Source of the DNA: Desulfobacula sp.
Lineage (GTDB): Bacteria; Desulfobacterota; Desulfobacteria; Desulfobacterales; Desulfobacteraceae
NCBI GenBank assembly: GCA_020048635.1
Contig: JAIFMF010000022.1
Span: 1-43,290, forward strand
Direction: 5' to 3'
DNA: 43,290 bases
Shown: positions 1 through 7,621 of the stretch, in pieces
How positions within the stretch are numbered: the first letter of the stretch is position 1
How the letters are laid out: each line of letters starts with the position of its first letter
Translations under genes and position numbers: made by a program
Notes under the pieces: generated by a model
Seen by the model: only the letters and a program-made list of their open reading frames with translations
Databases searched by the model: none
What the model was told of the DNA's origin: nothing

Positions 1-119
1 TTATCATCAATGGTTTTCCATTTTCCGACGATGGAGGTGTTGTCTGATGCAAGAAGGGAACCGATGGCCAAAAAATAAAAAATAACGGGGAAAACACAAA
101 GCCTGACAACTTTTTTCAT
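1..119 (-). CDS. DUF2147-like exported protein, N-terminal fragment
   Basis: Only the first 39 codons lie in the window; the gene runs off the left edge. The ATG at 119 follows a GGAGAC ribosome binding site. The product starts with MKKVVRLC and a hydrophobic stretch ending LLAS, a probable Sec signal peptide. The first mature residues, SIVGKWKTIDD, resemble the opening of DUF2147 proteins, small periplasmic proteins with a calycin-like fold and no settled function. The family call rests on this one short motif, so it is tentative. It is downstream of leuA on the same strand but separated by 131 bases with its own possible promoter. Confidence 0.5.
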   Translation of the reverse strand, partial: MKKVVRLCVFPVIFYFLAIGSLLASDNTSIVGKWKTIDD

Positions 120-164
120 GATGGGTCTCCAATGAATAAGATTAATAGAAAAACACTGTTAACC

Positions 165-193
165 TTTTTACCCTCATGCATTTCTGGAGTCAA
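165..193 (-). promoter_or_regulatory. possible sigma-70 promoter of the DUF2147-like gene
   Basis: On the minus strand TTGACT (193-188) is followed after 17 bases by TAAAAA (170-165). The fit to consensus is modest. Just upstream, a weak hairpin AGATT-CCGAC-AATCT followed by ATTTTTC (about 197-214) could end the leuA transcript. Confidence 0.3.
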
Positions 194-250
194 GAAAAAT
201 CAGATTGTCGGAATCTATCCACATGAGTTTCCCCGGTGCCGGTTTAATCA

Positions 251-1795
251 TTAAAGATTCTCATGCTTTACAACCGGGTGTTTTTTCAAATATTCCAGCC
301 GGTTCAGGCCGTTGATATAGGCCAGGGCACTGGCAATGATGATATCTGAATCAGACCCTTTCCCTAAGGCCACAATCCCGTCTTCTTCCAGGCGGACCAT
401 AACTTCGCCCTGGGCATCGGTACCTTCGGTCAGAGCTGAAATAGTGAACCGCAGCAGTTTGGACTTTGTGCCGGTCAGTTTAGAAATAATATTGTAAACC
501 GCATCAATGGGTCCGGTGCCTTCGGTAGCGCCCTGAACCGGCTGGCCATTGATGTTCAACTGGACGCTGGCTGTGGGAAAAACAGTATTGCCGGACAGGA
601 CATGGATGTACTCAAGACAGAAGGTTTCCGAACTTCTCAAAACGCCTTCATTGATAAGGGCTTCGATGTCCTCATCCTGGATACTTTTTTTCTTGTCGGC
701 CAGGCGTTTGAATTTTTCAAAAACTCTGTCCAGTTCTTCTTTGGTCAAATTATACCCCAATTTTTGAACATGGTCATTCAAGGCATGGCGGCCGGAGTGT
801 TTTCCCAGAACCAGGTTGTTCTTGTTCAGACCAATGGTTTCAGGATTCATGATTTCATAGGTCATGGGATTTTTCAGCACGCCATCCTGATGAATGCCTG
901 CTTCATGGGCAAAGGCGTTGGCGCCGACAATGGCACGGTTGGGCTGGACCAGAATACCGGTGATCATGCTGACCAGCCGGCTGGTGGGATAGATCCTCTT
1001 TGTATCAATGGTCGTGGTCTGGGGAAAATAATTGGGTCTTGTATGAAGCGACATGACCACTTCTTCGAGAGATGTATTACCGGCCCGCTCGCCGATTCCG
1101 TTGACCGTGACTTCCACCTGTCTTGCACCGGCCTTGATGGCGGCCAGGGTGTTGGATGTAGCAAGCCCGAGATCATTGTGGCAATGAACACTTAATACGG
1201 CTTTATGCATATTGGGTGTGTTTTCCATGACATAGGTGACAAGCTGTGCATATTCTTCAGGAATGGCATATCCGACTGTATCCGGAAGATTCACTGTCGT
1301 AGCACCGGCATCAATAACCGCCTCAAATACTTTGCAGAGAAAATCCCGATCAGACCGGGAACCGTCTTCTGCCGAAAATTCCACATTATCAGTGAAGGAG
1401 GCTGCCAGTTTCACCGATTTTATGGCCTGTTCCAAAACTTTTTCAGGCTCCATCTGGAGTTTATATTTCATGTGCAGCTCTGATGTGGCAATGAAGGTAT
1501 GAATCCGCGGGTGTGCTGCATCTTTAATCGCTTCCCAGCCTCTTTTGATATCATCTTCATTGGCCCGGCAAAGAGCAGCCACCTGAGCGGTCTTCAAAGT
1601 CTCTGCAATGGCTTTAACCGCTTCAAAATCCCCTTCAGATGCGGCAGGAAACCCCGCTTCGATGACGTTTACACCGAGTTTTTCAAGCTGGGTCGCTATC
1701 CTGAGTTTTTCCGCCTGGTTCATGCTGGCGCCGGGGGATTGTTCACCGTCTCGCAAGGTTGTATCAAAAATTATAATCTGATTATCTGTTGTCAT
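251..1795 (-). CDS. leuA: 2-isopropylmalate synthase
   Basis: LeuA condenses acetyl-CoA with 2-oxoisovalerate to give 2-isopropylmalate, the committed step of leucine synthesis in the cytoplasm. The 514-residue length is normal for bacterial LeuA. The HMGL-type barrel opens with [16 protein letters not shown] near residue 11 and carries the metal-binding HCHND motif near residue 204, followed by [14 protein letters not shown]. The last 120 or so residues form the LeuA allosteric dimer domain where leucine feedback normally acts. It is the last gene of the ilvD-ilvB-ilvN-cimA-leuA operon; its ATG lies one base beyond the cimA stop, so translation is probably coupled. The other leucine genes (leuB, leuC, leuD) are not in the window. 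Confidence 0.95.
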   Translation of the reverse strand: MTTDNQIIIFDTTLRDGEQSPGASMNQAEKLRIATQLEKLGVNVIEAGFPAASEGDFEAVKAIAETLKTAQVAALCRANEDDIKRGWEAIKDAAHPRIHTFIATSELHMKYKLQMEPEKVLEQAIKSVKLAASFTDNVEFSAEDGSRSDRDFLCKVFEAVIDAGATTVNLPDTVGYAIPEEYAQLVTYVMENTPNMHKAVLSVHCHNDLGLATSNTLAAIKAGARQVEVTVNGIGERAGNTSLEEVVMSLHTRPNYFPQTTTIDTKRIYPTSRLVSMITGILVQPNRAIVGANAFAHEAGIHQDGVLKNPMTYEIMNPETIGLNKNNLVLGKHSGRHALNDHVQKLGYNLTKEELDRVFEKFKRLADKKKSIQDEDIEALINEGVLRSSETFCLEYIHVLSGNTVFPTASVQLNINGQPVQGATEGTGPIDAVYNIISKLTGTKSKLLRFTISALTEGTDAQGEVMVRLEEDGIVALGKGSDSDIIIASALAYINGLNRLEYLKKHPVVKHENL

Positions 1796-1796
1796 G

Positions 1797-3386
1797 TCAT
1801 ATCACCTTCTGTTGATTGTCTAATGAGAGTTTGTATTGAAAACTGTCGGCCAGCGCCTGCCAGCTTGCTTCGATAATGTCTTCGGAAACGCCGATGGTGG
1901 AAAAGATGCCGTTTTCATCCCTGGATTCAATCAGAACCCTTACTTTTGCAGCAGTCCCGTCTTTGCCGTCAATGACGCGGACCTTGAAATCCACAAGGTG
2001 CATGGTGTTGATCTCAGGGTAAATTGTGGTCAGGGCTTTTCTAAGCGCATTGTCCAGAGCGCTGACTGGACCGTCTCCTTCGGCTGATGTAATTTCCGTT
2101 GTATTGCCGACCCTGATTTTGATCATGGCATGGGAATAACAAGGCCGCTCTTTGTCCTTTTCAACCACCACCCGGAAGGATTCCAGTTCAAAACGGGGTT
2201 TGAATTGTTCGGTCAGTTTTTCCATGATCAGTTTCAGGGAACCTTCTGCGGCATCAAATTCATAGCCATAATCTTCCAGGTCCTTGATGCTGGAAACGAT
2301 CTGATGGCCGTTGACTCCGTTTTCCCCCAGATCTACCCCCAGCTCTTTTGCCTTGAATTCGATATTGCTTTTTCCGGACTGTTCGGAAACAATCACCCGC
2401 CGCTTGTTTCCCACCAGTTCCGGTGCCATGTGTTCGTAGGCTTTAGGGTTTTTCATGATGGCGCTGACATGGACCCCGCCCTTATGGGCAAAGGCGCTTC
2501 TTCCCACAAAAGGCTGTGAATTGTTGGGAGGCACATTGGCGGTTTCAGAGATAAATCGGGACAGGGTCAGCAGCTTTTCAAGATTTTTTGATGAAATGCA
2601 GTCGCAATTCATTTTTAGACTGAGAATTGGGATGATAGCAGTCAAGTCGGCATTTCCGCAGCGTTCTCCATATCCATTGATGGTCCCCTGGACCATGGCC
2701 GCACCAGCATGTACGGCGGTGACGGAATTGGCAACGGCCATGGCACAGTCATTGTGGGTGTGGATGCCGAAGATCACATCAGAATGAGTTTTGAAATGCT
2801 CAACCATGGCTCGTGTGAAAGTCTCAATTTCACAGGGCATGGAACCGCCGTTGGTGTCGCAGAGGACCAGGCATTTTGTCCCGCCTGCAACAGCAGCCTC
2901 AAGGGTTTCGATGGCATAATCCGGATTGGCCTTGTACCCGTCAAAAAAATGTTCGGCATCATAGATGACCTCTCGTCCATGACTGATCAGATAGGCAATG
3001 CTGTCCTTTATCATGGTCAGGTTTTCTTCTTTTGTATTCTGCATAATGGATTCCACATGCAGATCCCAGGTTTTCCCAAAAATAGTAGCAACAGGGGCTT
3101 CGCTTTTGATAAGAGCCTGGAGATTAGGATCTTCCTCACAGGTTTTGTCCGGCCGCCGGGTTGAACCAAAGGCGGCAATCCTGGCATTTTTCAGCTTGAC
3201 ATGCTTGATCGCATCAAAAAAATTCTGGGCGCCTGGGTTTGATCCGGGCCATCCGCCTTCAATATAATGAATCCCGGCTTCATCCAGACGTTTAGCAATT
3301 CTGAGCTTGTCTTCAGTGGAAAAAAAGATGTTTTCCCCCTGCATGCCGTCTCTGAGCGTGGTATCGTATAAAAATGCTTTTTTCAT
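1797..3386 (-). CDS. cimA: (R)-citramalate synthase
   Basis: CimA condenses pyruvate and acetyl-CoA to (R)-citramalate, giving 2-oxobutyrate for isoleucine without threonine deaminase. It shares the HMGL barrel with LeuA but has features of the citramalate-type branch (TIGR00977 style): the start reads YDTTLRDGMQGENIFFS rather than the LeuA DGEQSPG, followed by YIEGGWPGSNP, and the metal site is IHTHND near residue 209. At 529 residues it includes a full C-terminal LeuA-type regulatory domain. The gene sits between ilvN (39-base gap) and leuA (one-base gap). The paralogous neighbour and length make a second LeuA the only serious alternative; the GMQGEN and GGWPGSNP motifs argue for CimA. Confidence 0.92.
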   Translation of the reverse strand: MKKAFLYDTTLRDGMQGENIFFSTEDKLRIAKRLDEAGIHYIEGGWPGSNPGAQNFFDAIKHVKLKNARIAAFGSTRRPDKTCEEDPNLQALIKSEAPVATIFGKTWDLHVESIMQNTKEENLTMIKDSIAYLISHGREVIYDAEHFFDGYKANPDYAIETLEAAVAGGTKCLVLCDTNGGSMPCEIETFTRAMVEHFKTHSDVIFGIHTHNDCAMAVANSVTAVHAGAAMVQGTINGYGERCGNADLTAIIPILSLKMNCDCISSKNLEKLLTLSRFISETANVPPNNSQPFVGRSAFAHKGGVHVSAIMKNPKAYEHMAPELVGNKRRVIVSEQSGKSNIEFKAKELGVDLGENGVNGHQIVSSIKDLEDYGYEFDAAEGSLKLIMEKLTEQFKPRFELESFRVVVEKDKERPCYSHAMIKIRVGNTTEITSAEGDGPVSALDNALRKALTTIYPEINTMHLVDFKVRVIDGKDGTAAKVRVLIESRDENGIFSTIGVSEDIIEASWQALADSFQYKLSLDNQQKVI

Positions 3387-3425
3387 GGTGTGTCCTGTTT
3401 TTTCAGATATTAAAAAAAATACTGA

Positions 3426-3923
3426 TTAATATTTTCCGTTCTCCCTTGCCAGGGCAATGGCACCTGTGGAAGCAATTTCAATGATTCCCATGGGTTTAAG
3501 AAGGGAAACAATGGCATCATGTTTCTCAGTATCTCCCGACACCTCGATGATATAATGGAAAAGCCCTACATCCACTATCCTGCATCTGAAAATATCAACA
3601 ATCCTCAGAATTTCAGCCTTTTTATCAGGCTGGGCATTGACCTTGATGAGAGCGAGCTGGCGCTGAACATATTTTTTATCCGTCAAATCATTGACCGTTA
3701 TGACATTGATGAGTTTGTGAAGCTGTTTTTTGATCTGCTCAATAATCTGGGGCTCACATTTGGTCACCATGGTGATCCTTGACACATTGGGTTCTGCTGT
3801 GCTGGCCACACTCAGGCTGTCGATATTGAACCCCCGTCCTGAAAAAAGTCCTGCAATCCTTGAGAGGACGCCAGGTTCATCATCTACAAGAATGGAAAGT
3901 AAATAGCGGTTTGTTTTCATCAT
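3426..3923 (-). CDS. ilvN: acetolactate synthase small (regulatory) subunit
   Basis: This 165-residue protein has the N-terminal ACT domain of IlvH/IlvN (YLLSILVDDEPGVLSRIAGLFSGRGFNIDSLSV) followed by the usual C-terminal ALS-small domain. It binds the catalytic IlvB subunit, activates it and confers valine feedback inhibition. Two consecutive ATG codons (3923, 3920) are possible starts, behind an AAGGATA ribosome binding site. It follows ilvB after 15 bases. Confidence 0.95.
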   Translation of the reverse strand: MMKTNRYLLSILVDDEPGVLSRIAGLFSGRGFNIDSLSVASTAEPNVSRITMVTKCEPQIIEQIKKQLHKLINVITVNDLTDKKYVQRQLALIKVNAQPDKKAEILRIVDIFRCRIVDVGLFHYIIEVSGDTEKHDAIVSLLKPMGIIEIASTGAIALARENGKY

Positions 3924-3938
3924 CAGTATCCTTATATA

Positions 3939-5630
3939 TTACACCAGAAGCATTTCAGTAATGGACCCGCCTGCCGGAACCATGGGGTAAACAGACTCTT
4001 CCCGATCCACAATAAATTCCATGATAACGGTTCCCTGCGTATCCAGACCCTTGGCAAGGACCCTGGACACCTGATCCGGTTTTGTACATCTAAGTCCTGT
4101 GGCGCCGTAAGCTTCCGCCAACTTTACAAAATCAGGGGCATTTTCCATATTGGTGGAAGAATAGACCTTGTCATAAAATAATTCCTGCCACTGCCTCACC
4201 ATGCCGAGATACCGGTTGTTCAGAATCACGATTTTTACATCTATCTTTGATTCCACAGCCGTCATCAATTCCTGGATATTCATCTGGATGGATCCGTCAC
4301 CCGCTACATCCACGACCATTTTATCCGGACAGGCTACCTTGGCGCCGATAGCGGCTGGGAGGCCGAACCCCATGACACCGAGCCCGCCCGAGGTGATGAA
4401 ATGGTTGGGTTCATCAAAATGATAATACTGGGCCGCCCACATCTGGTTCTGGCCGACTTCCGTGGTGATGATGGCTTTTCCATCGGTAAGTTCATAGAGT
4501 TTTTCAATGACATACTGGGGTTTGATGACATCATAGCTCTGTTCATATTTCAATGGGGCAGCACTTTCCCATTCCCTGATCCTGGAAAGCCATTCAGGCC
4601 TTTTTTCGGTAAGATCTCTAAAGTTTTTTTCTTCCATCAGGTGAATGATTTCTTTTAAAGCCGCCTTGCAATCGCCCACAATTGGGATCTGAACCTCAAT
4701 ATTTTTGTGAATGGAAGTGGGATCAATATCAATCTGGACAATGGTGGCACCGGGTGCAAATTTTGAAATATTACCCGTGACCCGGTCATCAAACCGAACG
4801 CCTGCCGCAATCATGAGATCACAATGGCCGATGCTCATATTGGCTCGATAGGTCCCGTGCATCCCAAGCATCCCAAGCCACAATGGGTCGGAACCGGGAA
4901 AGGCCCCGAGGCCCATGAGAGATGCGGTAACCGGTATGTTCGCCATTTTGGCAAGACGGGTCAGCTCCTCTGAAGCCTGGGAGAGGATGACTCCGCCGCC
5001 TGCAAAAATGACCGGCCTTTCAGCCTTGCTGATTAAATCCACCACTTTATTGAGTTGCTTTTTATTGGGCTTATAGGTCGGCTTATAGGATTTTAATGAA
5101 ATCTCTCCGGGTTCTTCAAACTCCACCAGGGTCTGAACAATGTCTTTGGGCAGATCCACTAGAACAGGCCCCGGTCTTCCGGATCGGGCCAGATAAAACG
5201 CCTCTTTAATGATAAAAGCAAGCTTTTCCACACTTTTGACCAGATAATTGTGCTTGGTGCAGGGCCTTGTGATACCCACAATATCCACTTCCTGGAAGGC
5301 ATCATTCCCGATGAGGCCTGTCGGGACCTGGCCTGTAAACACGACTAGAGGGATGGAATCACAATGGGCCGATGCAATTCCCGTCACCGTGTTGGTGGCA
5401 CCGGGACCGGAAGTGACAAGGGCCACACCTACGGATTTGTTGGCCCGTGCATAGCCGTCGGCCGCATGGACAGCTCCCTGTTCATGGCGCACAAGGATGT
5501 GTTTGAGCCCTACCTGTTTTGCAAGGGCATCATAAATATCAATAACGGCACCGCCCGGATAACCGAAAATCGTGTCAACGCCTTCTGCTTTAATCATCTT
5601 GATGAGAATCTGGGCACCTGTAAGTTTCAT
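3939..5630 (-). CDS. ilvB: acetolactate synthase large (catalytic) subunit
   Basis: This TPP- and FAD-dependent enzyme condenses two pyruvates to acetolactate (valine/leucine) or pyruvate with 2-oxobutyrate to acetohydroxybutyrate (isoleucine). At 563 residues it has the three domains of the family. The TPP-activating glutamate is in RHEQGAVHAADGYAR near residue 50. The TPP/Mg motif GDGS is near residue 444 within VDVAGDGSIQMNIQEL, and the C-terminal domain ends SVYPMVPAG. It follows ilvD after 11 bases and precedes its regulatory subunit ilvN, which supports an anabolic AHAS rather than a catabolic one. Confidence 0.96.
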   Translation of the reverse strand: MKLTGAQILIKMIKAEGVDTIFGYPGGAVIDIYDALAKQVGLKHILVRHEQGAVHAADGYARANKSVGVALVTSGPGATNTVTGIASAHCDSIPLVVFTGQVPTGLIGNDAFQEVDIVGITRPCTKHNYLVKSVEKLAFIIKEAFYLARSGRPGPVLVDLPKDIVQTLVEFEEPGEISLKSYKPTYKPNKKQLNKVVDLISKAERPVIFAGGGVILSQASEELTRLAKMANIPVTASLMGLGAFPGSDPLWLGMLGMHGTYRANMSIGHCDLMIAAGVRFDDRVTGNISKFAPGATIVQIDIDPTSIHKNIEVQIPIVGDCKAALKEIIHLMEEKNFRDLTEKRPEWLSRIREWESAAPLKYEQSYDVIKPQYVIEKLYELTDGKAIITTEVGQNQMWAAQYYHFDEPNHFITSGGLGVMGFGLPAAIGAKVACPDKMVVDVAGDGSIQMNIQELMTAVESKIDVKIVILNNRYLGMVRQWQELFYDKVYSSTNMENAPDFVKLAEAYGATGLRCTKPDQVSRVLAKGLDTQGTVIMEFIVDREESVYPMVPAGGSITEMLLV

Positions 5631-5641
5631 GGGGTCTCCTA

Positions 5642-7315
5642 TTATATATCTTTAAATATGGCGCCATTGCCGGCTGAACTTACCATCCGGGCATACCGGG
5701 CCATATATCCTGTTTTGATTTTGGGCTCAGGCTTTTTCCATCCTGAAAACCGAATCTTAATGTCGTCTTCCGAAACCAGAAGTTCAATGGTTTTAGCGGG
5801 AATATCGATTTTAATCTGATCATTTTCTTTTACAATCGCAATCCGTCCGCCATCTGCGGCTTCCGGTGAAACATGGCCGATGGATGCCCCTTTGGTGCCC
5901 CCGGAAAATCTTCCGTCCGTGATCAGGGCAACACTTTCATCAAGGCCCATACCGGCTATAGCCGATGTCGGGGTCAGCATTTCCCTCATTCCAGGTCCGC
6001 CGGCCGGGCCTTCATAGCGGATCACAATGACATCCCCTTTGTTGATTCGATTACCGAGTATGGCCTCTGTCGCCTCTTCTTCAGAATCGAACACCCTTGC
6101 AGGACCCTGATGTTTCAGCATTTTTTCAAGAACGGCAGACTGTTTCACCACACATCCATCCACAGCAAGATTGCCAAAGAGAACCGCAAGCCCGCCTTCC
6201 TTGTGATAGGGGTTACCAACGGGCCGGATGACATCCTGGTCTTTTACTGCAATGGTTTTAAGGTTCTGACCTACTGTTTTTCCAGTTGTGGTCAGGCAGT
6301 TCAAATCCAGCATGTCATGGTCGGACAGTTCTTTCATAACCGCCGGGATACCTCCGGCAGCATTCAGGTCTTCTATTCTATCTTCTCCGCCGGGACTGAG
6401 GGAACACAAATGGGGAGTCTTTTTGCTGATTTCATTGATAAGGGTCAGGTTGATGTCTATATGGGCTTCATTGGCAATTGCTTTTAAATGAAGCACGGTA
6501 TTGGTGGAACATCCAAGGGCCATATCCACCACCAGGGCATTTTCAAAAGCTTTCCGGGTCAGAATTTTATCCGGTGTAATGCCTTTTTTGAAAAGTTCCA
6601 TGATCTTTATCCCGGTCTCTTTGGCGAGCCGTATTCTTTCAGACATGGGTTCAGGGATGGTGCCGTTGCCGGGGAGGGCCATACCGATGGCTTCCGTCAG
6701 GCAGTTCATGGAATTGGCTGTAAACATACCGGCGCAGGAGCCACAGGTGGGGCAGGCTGCGTTTTCAATCTCCAGGAGTTGATCTTCCGTCATTCTTCCG
6801 GACTGGACCGCACCCACGGCTTCGAAAACCGTAACCAGATCGATTTTTTTGTTTTTGTTTTCCGGATGCCTGCCCGAAAGCATGGGCCCCCCACTGATGA
6901 CGATGGCCGGGAGGTTCAATCTTGCCGCTGCCATGAGCATGCCGGGAATGATCTTGTCACAATTGGGCACCAGAACCAGGGCATCAAAGGGATGGGCCAT
7001 GGCCGTGACTTCAATGGAGTCTGCAATGAGTTCCCGGGATGCCAGAGAATAGTGCATGCCCTTGTGGTTCATAGCAATGCCGTCACATATGCCGATGGTT
7101 GAAAATTCCATGGGAGTTCCTCCGGCCATGCTGATACCGGATTTGACAGCCTTGACGATGTTGTCCAGGTGCATGTGGCCCGGGATCAGTTCATTGGCTG
7201 AGTTGGCAATGCCGATCAACGGCTGACTGATCTCTCTATCGGTATAGCCCATAGCCTTCATCAGGCTTCTGTGGGGGGCTCTTGCGATACCTTTTGTTGC
7301 AATATGGCTTCTCAT
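5642..7315 (-). CDS. ilvD: dihydroxy-acid dehydratase
   Basis: IlvD dehydrates 2,3-dihydroxy-isovalerate and 2,3-dihydroxy-3-methylvalerate to the 2-oxo acids, the shared third step of Val/Ile synthesis. The 557-residue protein carries the iron-sulfur cysteines in NCDKIIPGM (near residue 117) and [19 protein letters not shown] (near residue 188), plus the C-terminal [19 protein letters not shown] signature. The ATG at 7315 has a GGAGAGAAC ribosome binding site immediately after the attenuator terminator, so it is the first structural gene of the operon and is controlled by that terminator. Confidence 0.96.
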   Translation of the reverse strand: MRSHIATKGIARAPHRSLMKAMGYTDREISQPLIGIANSANELIPGHMHLDNIVKAVKSGISMAGGTPMEFSTIGICDGIAMNHKGMHYSLASRELIADSIEVTAMAHPFDALVLVPNCDKIIPGMLMAAARLNLPAIVISGGPMLSGRHPENKNKKIDLVTVFEAVGAVQSGRMTEDQLLEIENAACPTCGSCAGMFTANSMNCLTEAIGMALPGNGTIPEPMSERIRLAKETGIKIMELFKKGITPDKILTRKAFENALVVDMALGCSTNTVLHLKAIANEAHIDINLTLINEISKKTPHLCSLSPGGEDRIEDLNAAGGIPAVMKELSDHDMLDLNCLTTTGKTVGQNLKTIAVKDQDVIRPVGNPYHKEGGLAVLFGNLAVDGCVVKQSAVLEKMLKHQGPARVFDSEEEATEAILGNRINKGDVIVIRYEGPAGGPGMREMLTPTSAIAGMGLDESVALITDGRFSGGTKGASIGHVSPEAADGGRIAIVKENDQIKIDIPAKTIELLVSEDDIKIRFSGWKKPEPKIKTGYMARYARMVSSAGNGAIFKDI

Positions 7316-7334
7316 ATTTAGTTCTCTCCAAATT

Positions 7335-7379
7335 AAAAAAGCCGTTATCTGCCTTACTGGGGCTGATAACGGCTTTTTT
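7335..7379 (-). terminator. attenuator terminator of the ilv operon
   Basis: GCCGTTATC-T-GCC (7341-7353) pairs with GGC-T-GATAACGGC (7361-7373), with one T-T mismatch and a 7-base loop. On the minus strand the stem is followed by six U residues (7340-7335). The terminator lies between the leader peptide and ilvD, only about 20 bases before the ilvD ATG, as expected of an attenuator. A-runs on both sides would also let it stop transcription arriving from the other strand. Confidence 0.9.
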
Positions 7380-7399
7380 GTCTTTTCAGGTTTATGCCA

Positions 7400-7483
7400 C
7401 TACGTGCCCCTTCTCCCGGAGGTGTTAATAATCACCTCCACAATAATAAGGACTAGTAGTATGTTAATCATATTAATTTTCAT
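7400..7483 (-). CDS. ilv operon leader peptide (attenuator)
   Basis: This 27-codon ORF reads MKINMINILLVLIIVEVIIN and then TSGRRGT before a TAG. From the second ATG (7471) it would be 23 codons, of which 12 are Ile, Leu or Val. The control codons include rare-type ATA and two consecutive CTA. A perfect 7-bp hairpin, GGAGGTG/CACCTCC, lies inside the control codons (7418-7424 with 7433-7439) and could be the pause/protector stem. The intrinsic terminator follows 20 bases after the stop. The role is known from enterobacterial ilv leaders: ribosomes stalling at scarce charged Ile/Leu/Val tRNA prevent terminator formation. Neither ATG has a strong ribosome binding site (AAGTGA for 7483), so the start is uncertain. 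Confidence 0.85.
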   Translation of the reverse strand: MKINMINILLVLIIVEVIINTSGRRGT

Positions 7484-7514
7484 TGTGTTGTTTCACTTTA
7501 TATAAGTAAGATTA

Positions 7515-7541
7515 ATTATATATAAATTTTATTTATGTCAA
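7515..7541 (-). promoter_or_regulatory. sigma-70-type promoter of the ilv operon
   Basis: A perfect TTGACA (7541-7536) precedes TATAAT (7520-7515) with a short 15-base spacer; a 17-base spacing would use TAATTA instead. Transcription would begin near 7507, about 25 bases before the leader peptide ATG. Confidence 0.6.
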
Positions 7542-7584
7542 GTAAAAAAATCAGCCATGGAAACTTAATTGCTAAAAATTAAAT

Positions 7585-7614
7585 TTGACAAGCAAGTTCC
7601 TGTTTCTATATAAT
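7585..7614 (+). promoter_or_regulatory. sigma-70-type promoter of the hybrid kinase gene
   Basis: Perfect TTGACA (7585-7590) and TATAAT (7609-7614) boxes are separated by 18 bases. The expected transcription start is about 7620-7622, which is at the ATG of the kinase gene (7622). It is divergent from the ilv promoter, with about 45 bases between the two -35 boxes. Confidence 0.75.
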
Positions 7615-7621
7615 TTAATTA

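Noticed and set aside
602..1195. A 197-codon plus-strand open frame opposite leuA
   Set aside because: It is fully antisense to conserved LeuA coding sequence and shows no protein family motif or ribosome binding site.
5873..7102. Two plus-strand open frames of 204 codons each opposite ilvD
   Set aside because: They lie entirely within the conserved ilvD gene, have compositions typical of antisense frames and match no family.
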